A DNA stretch of 64,000 nt, taken from Apostichopus japonicus. Lineage: Eukaryota > Echinodermata > Holothuroidea > Aspidochirotida > Stichopodidae. Below the pieces are notes generated by a model, which saw nothing but the letters and a program-made list of their open reading frames with translations, did not search any database and had not been told where the DNA came from. Location of the stretch: the NCBI RefSeq assembly GCF_037975245.1, contig NC_092580.1:11187501-11251500 (forward strand). Reading direction: 5' to 3'. The position numbers and the translations under genes are program-made. Positions 1 to 13,206 of the stretch are shown here, piece by piece. How positions within the stretch are numbered: the first letter of the stretch is position 1; each line of letters starts with the position of its first letter.

Positions 1-329
1 CCTCGGAAATGTATATTATTTTAAACGTCAAGACACACATCTCGATGTAACTTACTTGGAATTGCTGAATTTGAGAAAAAGCATAAGTTGTATGTGACTC
101 CTATAAAACGTATATTAATTTGGGTTTAGTTGGCCATATAATATGTTATATTATATATATTATATCTATTATATATTATCCATGATGTACTAAACACTGA
201 GTGGTACACAGGATGGAGTATCTGTCATAACACTGTAAAATGCACTGTACGGAACTGACCTGACCTGCTATGACCAGAACCTAACCTGACCTTAAAGCCA
301 TCTTGAAATCATCAAAGCAGGTAACTTAC

Positions 330-3300
330 TTGGACGGTTAATAGCCAGATTAATCAGCGTCTCCCTGTCCAGACCCAAAAAGGTGCTGTCTCGAACAGAC
401 ATAGGGTAGTTTGTCCCCCAGTGGCCATTCTTGGTGTAGGGGTTGTGATAAGCATCCGACCCCTCTGGGTAGACTTGCTCGGCTAAGAGGACCATGTTCG
501 AACGGTCAGTGCCGGCCAGACCTTGGCCGTCGTTGTTCCTTGGATTGGTGTTAGAGCCTGTCCATCTGTAAGGACACAAGCGATGCTTTGTCATTTCTTA
601 TTTAGTAAAATCATAAACACAGAAGTTGACCGAGAAGATATAGACACAAACTTTGAGAAAGACATGAAATTATTGGCTAAAAACATAATTTGAAAAAGTG
701 ACTCAAGTATTACAAGCCCTCTTTCTCTTCCAAAATTAGTTTGCCCATCCATAATTGGTGAGCAATTATTTTTGTTTTGTTTTTTCCTACGGATTTCATC
801 ACAATCCCTACCAAATATTAAAGTTCAATGGTAGGGGAAGAGGAATATTTAGTTCCAGTACTGCTTGTATTGTAAGCCAATGCAAACAGTTTCAAACTTG
901 TTATATTTCCCATCAGCTACGTAGCATTTATTGCATAAAATTCATCCTTTTTTTTTGTTCACACAAGTTTGATGAGCAAAGCAGTCTATGCTGAATTTTC
1001 AATTTCATCAAGCTAAGCTTTCTTGCTGCTTCACTTGGATGTTCGGACCTTTAAACGCAAACATGTCAGCAAAATGCTTGAGCATGTTGTGTTTTACTTC
1101 TACTGAAAATATATATGCTTTCAATATTTGTAAAGTTTTCATAATGGATTTTGCAACAAACACACATAGAAACTATATGCTAGGTTCCTCGACGTTTAAT
1201 TACTTACTGCATGTGGATAAATTCTTCTGGTTTCATGATGATGGTGTTCGGTACAAAGTCGTATTCGACGGCCGGGTAAACCTGAACGATGTTGCCTCTC
1301 TTCCCCCGCACGTTCAGATTATGAATGGTCTGGTTTTTCAGTTCGGCGGGACGGCGCCTGATTTCGAACGAATGTGATCTGAAAGGAGAGAGGAAGAATA
1401 ACGAGTATGTCATCCCATCTTTGACATTAGAAACAGTTGCGTCTAGTTGACAATTTACGATACTGCTGATCTGATGGTGCTTTTGAGCGCTGCCTCCCCG
1501 AGTTTCCCATGGTGACCCACGTTGTGCCTATACATAGTAGCTCACCACAAAACTGAAATATGTCAGGCCTAGAATCTCAAAGTTTATAAAAACATTGACA
1601 GAAAGGTGGTATGCGTTGCACACATACACACTTGTCAAAACTAAGGGAACAACTCACAATGTGACATGGAGGAAGTTAAATGTCTATTTCCTTCTGGAAA
1701 CAATGTGTACCGATCAAATTTTCTACTACCGGGCTTGTGACACAACGTAATAAGCTTGGCCACCCATATCTTTTTCAGCCATCCTGGTCAACCATACACA
1801 AATACTATGACATTTGAAGTAGACTAAGAGGCCACATCACTCGAAGAAGTGTCTCTACGTGTTTTTCTTAAAATATTTGAGAAAGCATATCATAGCTTCA
1901 AAGTCTAAATGTCATTCCAATGCTGAGCCCTTCTTCATTCAAACTCAACTGCGTGTGGAGACCTTATTTCCAACTGCCCAATTTTCTCCCTTCCCCCCAC
2001 CATCGCCACCCCCAACCCCAAACCTTGAAAGAGCAAACGGGACAACGCACCTGTCTTGGAATGTCCTCCCATATTGTGCAGTGTTGATGGCTAGTTGGAG
2101 TTGGAATGTATCTCCATTCGGAGCAGGTGTGAATACTTCTACTTGGGGATTTCCCTCAAACACATACCCTCTTTCCTCTGCCTCCTCTGGTGTCAATCCA
2201 AATCTACATTAAAAAGAAGTCAAATAATATGAAAATCAAGAAAAAACAAAACAGTTGAACGACTATAAGAGATTAGCAAGTTTTATTCTCTTTTATGCTT
2301 GGGTAGATTTGCAGCGAAACGTCTGTCTGCATTGTACATATATCTGAACAGGCTAGCCGTAGTTTCACGCATTAATGGCATGTGGAGAAACTTTAAGATT
2401 CAGACAATGACATTTTGCAAAAGACCTACCACACTTTCAATATTAGATGTACCCAAGCCTAACCTTCCTTTTTACAAATACACATAAGAATTAGGACTGA
2501 ACAGAAGCTCTTGCCTTCATGAACTGTAGAGGATAATTCCCACCTTAATTTCACATTTTTTTAGCAAAGAGGACTACTACTTCGGGTTACCACAGACCCT
2601 TGCATTTATTAATTGGAGTGAGTCAGACACACTTTTGCAATTAATTGACTCCAGACATGGCTTGTGGTTCACACATCCAGCTGTGCAAAGTCAGGAATAT
2701 ATTTCTTTGACTATTTTGTTTTGGGGCACTCTCAAGACTTTACTAAATGTGGGAGGATGCACTACGGCTTGCTTTGTCTACGCACCTTTCTGATAGGTCG
2801 AGTTTTGTTGGTTGGTTGTTCTTTTCTGCATTCAGAGATGAGTTGGTTGTGCCGTCCCATCCGTCAAATTCACCCGTCGATATATTATACCTGCAGAGGA
2901 AAAGAAGAGAAGCAATGTTTATCACATTAGGGAATCAAAGCCTAACCATTCAAAGAGATTGACACTGGCAGTAAATTATTACCCCCGGCTACGTAGGCAT
3001 AGCATGACCGCCTGATACGATCGAGACTTTCTGCAACTTAATATAAAAATGAAAATAACTCGACACTCTCACTTTTGACTCGTATCAAGAAATATATTTG
3101 ATATTTGGGAACAAAATGTACCACGACGTACCTCATTCTCAGAGCACATCTCTCGTGAACGAAATCCGATGGAATTGTCCAATTGTAGACATTTGGGTTT
3201 CCATTTAAGCCGTTGCCGAGGTGATTATCCCTAGAGAAGTGGGCCTCTCGACAATCTGGTGCTGCTACACCGTGGGCCTTGGCCTCCATCCATATGCCTT

Positions 3301-6300
3301 TGGTGCCATTAGCAGCACCTTCGGGATAAACAAGGGCCTGTTGGAACAACGAGAGAGTGAGATCAGGTAAGTGTAAATCAGTGATTTTGACCATTTTCAT
3401 ATTGAAATTTCTAATCTCAAACTGCCACATGGAGACACAAGATAACCCCATAGTTGACCAAATCTCTACATTAGCATGAAAAGTCGTAGTTAATATCTTG
3501 AAAGTCACTGTAATTCTTCATAATATGAAGTCCAATATGGGAGTCTGATGTGCAGTACAATATGAAATCAGATATGAAGTCTGATATGAAGTTCAGTATG
3601 AAGTCAGATAAAGAGGTCACAGACAACAAGAAGTGAGACCTAATTCCTATCTGTCTCTTTTTCTAGGCTAATTTGAAAGAAGCCAATCATATCTTTTGGT
3701 CTTTAACAGATGTTTTAATTTCAGTATTTCACCATTACTTGGTTTTACTTAAAACATTTTTTGGTTAAGTGTGCAGTACTCTTGGACCTTCCTGCTCAGA
3801 AGGCAGTACAAATGCTGTTGGTGCTTGTGTCCATAACCCTTGACCTAATCATAAACAGATTAACAAATTTGATATCGCAACAAGAAGGCTTCATTTCAAA
3901 TTCATAAATCATTCCGGACTGGTTATTCTAATAATTATAACTTTACCTCGCAGTCAGCTTGGTTGTTGGGAATCACTGGTTGGTTGGTGAGCATTTTCTC
4001 CCGTATCAGTTGGGTCGGTACTTTACAATAGAACCGAGATTTGACGTTTTGGCTCTCGGCTTGGTAAAACGGGCACCTTGTGGCGTCGTTGGTCATGATT
4101 ACAGCGTCCTACGTGGGGAAGAATGGATCGGTATTGAACAACAAAAAAAGTGGGCGGTAGTTTCTATGATATTGTGGTTTATAATATTTTAATAATATTG
4201 TTATACTATTCTTTTTACATATATCTAACATTTAATGTACATGTGGCATTACCCATAAACAATAATCATTGCCTTTAAAGGTACAATTAAAAGTCCACTA
4301 GGTAAGTTATACCACCAAAATTGTTTGTTCTTGAGCACACAGTTACACCAATGCAATGCATATCCAAAGTTTACATCAAATTTGAATGAAAAACAAAACA
4401 AAACAAAATATGGAGAAGAAAGATATCCCCCAGCACAGAGCCAAAGAAAAAGAGCTATGACTTACAACCCAGGGAGACGGATGCCAGTACGGATAATAAT
4501 CTCTCTCTTCGGCGCACTCGTAGCCCCTCCTTGTACCCTGAGGGTTCTGACGGGTAAACCTGGCAGTGTTCCCCTTTAGGTTCTGTGTGAGACATCAATT
4601 GAAATATAATAAGCAATTAAAATTAACTGAATATGCATTATCCACACCTCTCTAATTCTGTAGCCCAATATGAACCCCCTCCCCCCCCCAAAAAAAATTG
4701 AAACGTGTTGCACCCTAAAGAAATTTCCTGAAAATACTACGAAAAGAGTACATATATTTTGCCCCCCCCCCACCCCACACCTTCCAATGACAATACCCCA
4801 TCGCAAATAAAAAGAGTTCAATAATGTCCACTCGGGACAAACTTTGTAGTTCAATAGACAATGATTACAATGGTTCTATATGCAGCACATAAGTTCCTTA
4901 ATATTTACTTTGAATAAAAAGAAAGTCAATAAAGACATGATAAGGAAGTCCAGAAAATGATAAACAATTCCGATAAGAGGTGTTTTATAGAGGCTAAGCA
5001 GAGTGCATTAAACAGACTGTATTTTAGTACAAGTTCAGTGTCCCTTCTGTGTACCTGAAAGTATTTTTGGCCCTTTGAACCACATAGGAAGAAAGAGAAA
5101 GAAAAAAAATCTGTCTACACACATTCCAAAATGTTACTGACTGTACAAATGGTACCTGTAAAAATGTAAAAAGCTTAAGTGGTCAATGCAAAGGGGGGAG
5201 GGGGGTGTTAGCAAAGATCTTGCAAGACCAATTTCAACGAATACTTTTATACTCTCTCCATTAGTGAGCGCAATACAGAAAATAATATGCCCAGAGAATT
5301 TTAAACACACTGTTTTCATGTTTTAAATTTGCAAACCTAGTGTAAGTTTATGGTTAATTTCCATGACACCCCCCACCACCCCCGGTGCGATATCGGTCAA
5401 CTTTATGTAATGTAAGCACATCTAGACTTGCAAATATATATTGGCAGCTATGTAAATCCGTGACCGATGAGCTAACATCAATGAGTCCTGTAACCACACT
5501 GTACTGGATATCGTGACAATTTTCAATGCAAGAATGAGCAATCGAACAAAAGTCATGATTATCTATGACGCCCATACCGATACGATTCAGTGAAATGTTT
5601 ATTGTAAACTTTACTTTGTTGAAAAACCCGCTATTCAAATACATCATTTCCAAAGCATATATGTTTATTCTAAACGGAGTGGCTTTTAAATACGAAACAA
5701 CAATGCACCTGGTCAGCCGTGAAGAGACCTTCGTTCCTCTGGCGTAGCTTACAGCCGAGATAATAGTCAAAGTTTTCGTGCATTCCAAACTCCATGTCTG
5801 TGTTGCAATCGTAGTTATCGCAGTTGCTGGGATTTTCTGGTATGGTACTGTAAAGAGATACAAATATTCATATTAAAGAAAACAAAAGGAGAGAAAAAAA
5901 GGGGGGAAATTCCATTTTTTCTCTTTTGCCAATATTAATTCTATTTGCTATATATAGAATTTGGAAAGATAATTCATGAAAACAAAATAATCCTTAAATG
6001 TGAAATGCTTTATCGATCCCACCGTCATGAACGGTTCCTATAACGTTGCTACTGTGAGTTTTCGTCACATATTTTTGCATTTATAATCTTTATACTCCAG
6101 ATAACTTATTGCCAGATACAAAATTCAAATCTGACATTTTCAATATTGTACTTGAAGTCAACATTCATCATCGATTGAAATAAAAACAGTGAGAAGACAG
6201 AAGAATGAGTGAAATCAGATTAGAAAATGTTTGATGTTTTACCTCGTCACGGCGCCGTCTCGTAGCAGATCCCCACACATGTATTGGACAACCAGTTCGC

Positions 6301-9300
6301 AATGGTTGTTGGGATTACCGCAACTGTGCTGGTTCGTCCTGCAAGAGTACAAACAAAAGAGGGGGCTATTTATATGTACAGTATCTGACACTATACTGTA
6401 GGTACTTAAAAAAATATAAAAAAATTACCGCCCGTTCTTGTTTTCAAATTTCTAAAACAAAACAGGGATCTGGTTTAATACTCGCCTGCAATGAAACCGA
6501 AACAAAAACTTTAATACAGTGAACCTGACGAAGGAACCCAGACAAAACAACCGGAAAAAGTGGGGGCTATTTATATGTATTATAAATTTATATGACATTA
6601 AAGATACTTTAAAAAAACAATTACCTCCTGTTCTTTTGTGCAAATTTCTAAATCGAAACAGGGATCTGGTGTAATACTTGCCTATGAAAAGTTACAAAAT
6701 GCTTTTTGTCACAGCAAAGGAACCCAGACAAAACAACCGGAAAATAAGTTTTGTAGAGTATAAAATAGGTAATGCTACCAAACTTGGCCGTTACTGTACA
6801 AATTAAGACTCTTTGCATCTTTTCAAGATGTGCAGGTCGCAGAAAAATAATATACACAAACAGTTGTAGAAAAATATTTACACAAACAGTTGCAGAGAAA
6901 TATTTACATAAAACAGTTGCAGAAAAATATTGACACAAACAGTTACAGAAAAATATATCAGGAGGCCAACAAATGGATCCACATATAACCTTAAACTTGA
7001 AAAAAACATATTTCCCTTTGTTACCAACAACAACCCCACCCCCTGCCCCATCCTAGTTGCCCCTAAAAATCACTAGTTACTGTAACACCCTGATAAAGCA
7101 ACATGTTAATACTGCGACCATATAGAAATTACCATTTCGCGCCACAAAAGAATATTATGCCACTTAAAATACTTTATCATTGACAAATAATTGAGACCAG
7201 TCAAGGGAATTAGTAACACTGTTCAGGGAGTTTCATAGTTTGTTGTAGTACTTTATACAGGATGTATGGCAAAATACCATTCTAAACGAATTCACTCATT
7301 CGCTACGTGTCTGCATTTGAAGGGTAACAATCTGTCCGATTGATCCTATCATACCATAAACATTGACCCCTGACATTCAGTAGAGGTTTCCTGTGCCACT
7401 TCCTTTACTGGTGAGAAACATACCAGTCAGAACCATCTGCTAGCATTAGAATAACCAATTAATTTGAGAGATGTCAAAATGTCAAGCAATTAAAGAACTC
7501 GCAAATACCACTATGAGCAATGCCTAGCAACCACACTGTCCCTCAGTTGTTGTTTTTTTTTTGGGGGGGGGGAGTTGGGGGGAGGAGGAATGAGCAAGTT
7601 ATTGAATTATTGGTGATTATATTTTGTCAAAAGGTACATGAACACTGATTTGTGGTTAATTGTGTTATCTGTTGTATTTCCATTGCCACGTTAAAATAGT
7701 TAATGCAGATTATAGTGATCTGATCAACGATTATATTCAACAAACCAGACATAAAGATACCATGTTGTATGTACTGCATATAATGCAAGCCTGTCATATA
7801 CTGTATTATTACTTGTCAAGTTGGCAATTTACATGTGCCAACCTTTTCCTCATTTTTTGTACATAAGGAAGGAAACAGAACTGAAACCATTGACTTACCA
7901 CTCAATCTGCAGCACTGAGTCAGTGTAATAGTAAAGGCCACCTACATTGTAGCCTCCTCGGTTGTTATTCTGGGAATCAAACAGCCTGTAAAGTGAAGAT
8001 ATGAAAATGTACTTAAAAACTCTGTTTGCACAATGGATATTAACAATTTACAGGTTTTCATTCAGCCAGCTGCAATAATTTCATAGATTCCTACAATTTG
8101 AGCTCTTTGAATCCTAGACATGCATTAACAAATATGCAAATATGCATTTATAAATTACAATTATGATGTAGGCATAGAGAATATGTACCAAATAATCCAT
8201 TGCCAAAAGCCTATTATATTATACTGTTACCGTATGTTATCTCTATCATGAAAAAAATTTCAGTAGGTGGAAATTACTGAATCAGTAACTATCCTGTATG
8301 CACAATGACATTAACAGTCAGGTTATAAATGTAAATTATGCACCTTTATAGACCAACCTGAGAATAAATACAGTGGCACGTTTTTGAGAGGGAGGGGGGG
8401 GGGGCCAGGAGACAAAAGTAGCGTTAGATGCTGAAAATTACCACTGAAATAGCGGTGCATATAAGACCATTGGTAAACAGAAAGAAAGAAAGGAAAATGC
8501 TCCTTGTGCTAAGTGTGCTAATTCCTTTCCATGGTTTTGCAAATATTTTGTTTTTTGAGCAAAATTATCTTTTCCAACTCAACAGACAACATTCAGAAGA
8601 GGTGTGTCTACCACCTGGACGTTTGTCCTGTTAATTTTTTGGAAGTTATTTATGACGTAACATACTAAGCTAGTGAGGTTTACCCCCCTCCCCCACCACC
8701 TCCTCCACACCCCTCCCCCACCTTTGAAAAATCGGATTTGACATTTTGTGTTTTGTTGTTAACTTACAGACAGTAAGAATGTCAAGAAGGTGCTTGACTT
8801 TTCAGCTCTATACAGGACATTTTCAAAATGATCAGTTTTCATTACATATTTTCCTTTTTTCCCCCACTTGATATGTATTTTATAAACTTGTACACTGGGA
8901 GAAACAATGCACTTGGATTTATTTTATTACAAAAAGTGGATCATAAGGAATGGGGAGGAGGGAAAGGGGGGGGGGTGGGTGAGCAACATTTTGTTGACGT
9001 TGTACTTGAAGAAGTTTCCTGGATTGTGGTATTTTACCTGCGTTCTAAAAATAAAGCAATCCTACAAAACGGACACTCATACTCGGACATTCTCATGTGC
9101 AGATATATTTACTTTATTTAAACTTACCTGTTTCCATTATTCCTTTCCCTTCCTGCTTCGGCTAATCTGTTATTGCTTCCTCTGAAAACCAAAGAAAACC
9201 AAATTACTTTCACTGAAGCAAATGGATTTAATTTTCCTGGCACAGTGCTGTCATTTGCAAATGTTTATAAACATGACATGAACCAGGAAGAGGGACAAGT

Positions 9301-10980
9301 TTCGATTGATGTCAACCTTGGTCTAAAGATATCCACTGCAGAATTGTGTGAAATACACTATAATACACTAGGAAACACTATAATACACACTATAATACAA
9401 AGTGGATGAAATCCGATGGAAAAAATCTGCTCGAAAAATAACGATCTAGACACTTTGGATGGTAGAATGAGAAGGAAGGGCGGTGACCGGAGGAGTCGGT
9501 CGTAGAGGGTGCACAGTGTTAAAAGGTTACCAGGACATTCTAGGGCACGGTAGAATGAGGGTGCTAAGGTTGTGGGGAGACAGGTAAGCAAGGAACGAAG
9601 AAAATTACACAACTTTACTCGATATTTCAAAATCAAGTCATGTTTACAACACTTTCAAAGCAGGAAGTTGTATTTCTTAAGTCATGTTTGAACACTTTCA
9701 ATGCAGGAAGTTGGATTTCTGAATATACTGTAGTATTATTAAACACCCAAATTCCACTTTCTGTTATCTGATTTGACTTTTAAATGTTACTGACCAGCCA
9801 TAAGTGAAATGATATCTGGCTTTCTGTAAACCAATTAAATTGATATTTCAACTTCCCTTTGACTCAACATTTTTATGTAACCATTTGTATAAGATTATCC
9901 ATGTCATAAATGCTACAGTACCCAACTCAACCACTGTTGAAGCCTACCAGACATTTTGATAGTCGGTGAAGTCCCCATAATCTTGAAAATGACCCTTGCA
10001 CACTTGTCCACCGACGAGGTCACACAACAATTGTTTTTCCGTAAACCTGTGATTTGTGTGTACTTGTTCAAGGCATTGAAGACTCGCCCCAAACCGTGTG
10101 TGGCCATCTGAAAAAGTTAACTTTCCGTTGCTTGCAAGTGACGTTTTGTTTGTGTCGCTACAAAATGCAGACAGTAATGAAACTTGATACCTTGTTATCT
10201 TTAGCTGGACCTGAGATGTCCACCGCTGTATCGTTTGTACACTGTGATGTGGGTATTGACCGCAGCTGTATATGTACTGACTGTACACTAGTGTCTCATT
10301 ACCGATGGTAGCAATTGCTGTGTGTGTATTTTCTGGGATCAAATGGTGGTGCCTAACACTTCTGTTACACCTCATTCGAAACTAGGTCAGATTACCAGCA
10401 TTAGATGTTTCTTTTTGCCCGAGTCTTCACTCCCTTTAAAACTGGGCAGTTTTAGTCACAAACTGCTACACACTGCAAACTGCCAGTTGCATATATGTCT
10501 CCATGGTGAGTTTCAAAGCTGCAGCACAAGCACACTGCTTGACTATTCACAATTTTACACATTAAAACAATTGACCTGAGTCGGATCGGTTTCAGTTGGC
10601 CAGTATGTTGTGGGACTTGACTGACTCCTCTACATACTCTACTACTACTCTCTACATATGAAATGGTTTTAGAAGCTTTCAATTTGATCTAGGCCTAAAC
10701 TTAGTAACACTATGACAGTATGAGTCAATGGAAAAGGGTATTCTGTAATTGCTCCGACGTATCGTATAACTTAGCCTATGTCTGACATTACAATATTACA
10801 TGACATTACAACAGCGCCTGTCATTCAACAATTTACGTACTTCAGTCTAGTTTTCATTACCGTGTAATCATGTATAGTAAAATAGCGAGAAATGGATGAT
10901 TGAACTTACCGTGGGTTTTGCATGTATATATCTGCAGAAACCAAAACAAACGCTAGTGATAAAATCACTACACCCTTCAT
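330..10980 (-). CDS. DD3-3-like secreted protein, 12 exons, 3' end beyond the window
   Basis: Exons in transcript order: 10910-10980, 9128-9181, 7899-7985, 6243-6338, 5709-5847, 4466-4582, 3947-4108, 3132-3337, 2786-2890, 2051-2203, 1208-1378, 330-565. They total 1597 nt, about 532 residues, and every junction keeps frame with GT..AG borders. The product starts with a 16-residue signal peptide ([16 protein letters not shown]) followed by [14 protein letters not shown]. Later motifs are [53 protein letters not shown] and [20 protein letters not shown], then a HMQWTGSNT block. This layout is the one I know as DD3-3, first described as a developmentally regulated Dictyostelium protein and predicted in several marine invertebrates. 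Its biochemical role is unknown to me. The last coding exon or exons lie left of base 1: exon 12 ends at a good donor (A|GTAAGT), and bases 1-329 show no homologue of the paralogue's final exon. The donor of exon 5 (CAG|GTGCAT) is weak, but the frame and homology support it. Confidence 0.85.
6361..6757. repeat. Tandem duplication, two ~200-bp copies, in an intron of the minus-strand gene
   Basis: Both copies start with a GGGGGCTATTTATATGTA block (near 6361 and 6564) and share AAACAGGGATCTGGT and AGGAACCCAGACAAAACAACC. They are moderately diverged. No coding content is seen. Confidence 0.7.
6839..6957. repeat. Minisatellite, ~30-bp unit, about 4 copies
   Basis: Imperfect copies of CAGAAAAATATTTACACAAA followed by CAGTTG repeat side by side. 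The short open frame seen on the minus strand here is only a reading of this repeat. Confidence 0.7.
9635..9722. repeat. 44-bp tandem duplication in intron 1 of the minus-strand gene
   Basis: AAGTCATGTTT..AACACTTTCAA.GCAGGAAGTTG appears twice in a row with a few substitutions. Confidence 0.7.
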
Positions 10981-12489
10981 GGTCTCGCCTGGTAAACCGT
11001 ATTCTTGGATCTCTGTACGAAGTTTTGAATACAATATACAACCACCGTAGTACAATTTGTTAAGTCTTATCGTACACCTAATGCAAGCTCTTCTAGGTTA
11101 ATAAATTTGCGAAACTGGTAGCGACAAATGAACAAATGTGCTCTATAGAACTGTTCTGATGATTAAAACTTGTGTTCAAGAAATGTCTGGTTTTAGGCTG
11201 ATGACTAGAATTTGTTGAATCACTTCTGACCCTATTCGTGATACCAATCCAAATCCTACTTACAATGGCATACGTACTGTGACTCACGGAGTAAAGTAAT
11301 GGGCGGAGTCAAGCGTATGAATAAAGCAGAGTTGAGGTGATGTGATACGGTTTTACGGCGATTGTAAATGAAGTAAAATAGATCATGGTATAACAACGCT
11401 GGTTCGTATATTACTTCCGTGTATAATTTCTTGTCGACTCATTTTAGAGCGACTCACCAGCGCCGTTTGAAACTATTAAGAATTCTTTATGAGGAAGGGG
11501 ACGTTGGGGTATCAATTGTGAAGTAGGATCGAGAGCATTTATGTTAGGTTGATATTTATTCACGGACTTTCATATCAAACAATCATATTTGTTACGTGAC
11601 ACATTGGACATGATAGTTGCAATATGAACTTTTACGTGTCGATCGTAGTTTGAAGAAAAGAAAAAAAACACCACTTTGTAAGAAACTAAGGACAGTCGTC
11701 AATTATTCCCTGAAAAAAACATTGTCACAGAACTTTACTGAATAAAGCTGTGATGCACCTTTGAGTTTAGTTGAACAACGTTACGAAGTTTTGAATTATT
11801 AAATCACACTTAGGTGCATGTAATGTGTATGTAAATTATAATTGTAAACAATTTGGATTAGTAGATTCGCCCTTTCGATGAACCCGTCCCAATGCATGAC
11901 CTCTATGTGCAACTGGTTGTAATATTATCAGAAGTAATTTCCAAAGAATCATTACTTGCGCCGCGGACCGTTATATTTAGCTTTCAGGCAATACATTTTG
12001 GGATAATTATCGGGTATGAATTCAAATTAGTCAAAAGTAATATGTATATGAATATGTATTATCCGTCGATACACACCAAGCTATATAATTGATTAAAGAC
12101 ATCGATAATATATATTAATATCGAAATTTTTGCAACTGCAGCATTGCTTAATTGTGCCAAACGAGTCCCGATATAAACAGCATCGTGATTTAATTACTGT
12201 TGGCGATGACGTCACCCATGTTTTTGTACAGCTTATCTAAAGAGGATCACGTTAATTCCAGCTTTGACGTTGTCATTATTGATCCAAGTATAGAATGTTA
12301 CCATGGCGACATTTTCCTTGCAGATTCAAATCAACATAGTATCTTTTGGGTATATAGTTTGTATGTCTACCACATAACCGTAGGAACAAGGGGTCGCAAA
12401 GAGACAGCTACCCCCCCCCCCACACACACACACATACACATTGAAAAGTGAAGGCCGGGAGTCTCTATGTTATGCCCTCTCCACGAATC

Positions 12490-12544
12490 ATTTATTCATT
12501 CATTCATTCATTCTTATTACTACTACTACTATTATTATAATTAT

Positions 12545-12577
<33 letters not shown>

Positions 12578-12605
12578 TATTATTATTATTATTATATATT
12601 ATTAC

Positions 12606-12665
<60 letters not shown>

Positions 12666-12712
12666 GATGATTATTATTATTATTATTATTATTATATATT
12701 ATTATTATTATT
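12490..12712. repeat. Compound microsatellite: (ATTC)n then (TTA)n/(ATA)n
   Basis: About 24 bp of ATTC repeats run straight into about 200 bp of TTA/ATA trinucleotide repeats that change strand sense several times (TTA to TAA and back). Open frames across it are low-complexity artefacts. Confidence 0.95.
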
Positions 12713-13106
12713 GATATGGATCATTCAGCTGGATCCTTTATTGCCAAAAGGAATTGCGAGCACTGAAATTGTCAATATTAGTTTCACATATACATCAAAG
12801 TTTCTAGGTGACGTGGCCGTAGTTTGAGATCAAACATTCGACAAATTTCAAATGTCACGTCTTGGATCATGTGTTGCATCTTTTCAAAACGAATAACCCA
12901 AATCCAGAAGCGTACATTCACGGATGGGGTTGGTGTGGGGCTGTTGAATCAGTTTTTCAAATCAGAAGTTGGCCTCAAATCGATACCCAATCAGTAAAAA
13001 TTCGGAGCCGAATTCAATGTGGTTTCATTCCTATGAACGTTATAGTGATTGGGTTTAATTTTGTGCAAAAAAATATGAAGGAGCAAGAAATATCTTAAAA
13101 TGCCAT

Positions 13107-13206
13107 TTATTCATTCATTCGTTCGTTCATTCATTCATCCATTCATTCATGCATTCATTCATCCGTTCATTCATTCATCCGTGCATTCATTCATTCATTC
13201 ATTCAT
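13107..13206. repeat. (CATT)n tetranucleotide microsatellite, imperfect
   Basis: About 25 repeats of CATT with interruptions such as CGTT, CATC and CATG. Confidence 0.95.

Noticed and set aside
1-329. Terminal exon of the minus-strand DD3-3-like gene
   Set aside because: A TTTTACAG on the minus strand was tried as an acceptor, but the joined frame hits a stop after two codons and does not resemble the paralogue's last exon.
12441-12827. 128-codon Ile/Tyr-rich frame
   Set aside because: It is a translation of the TTA/ATA microsatellite.
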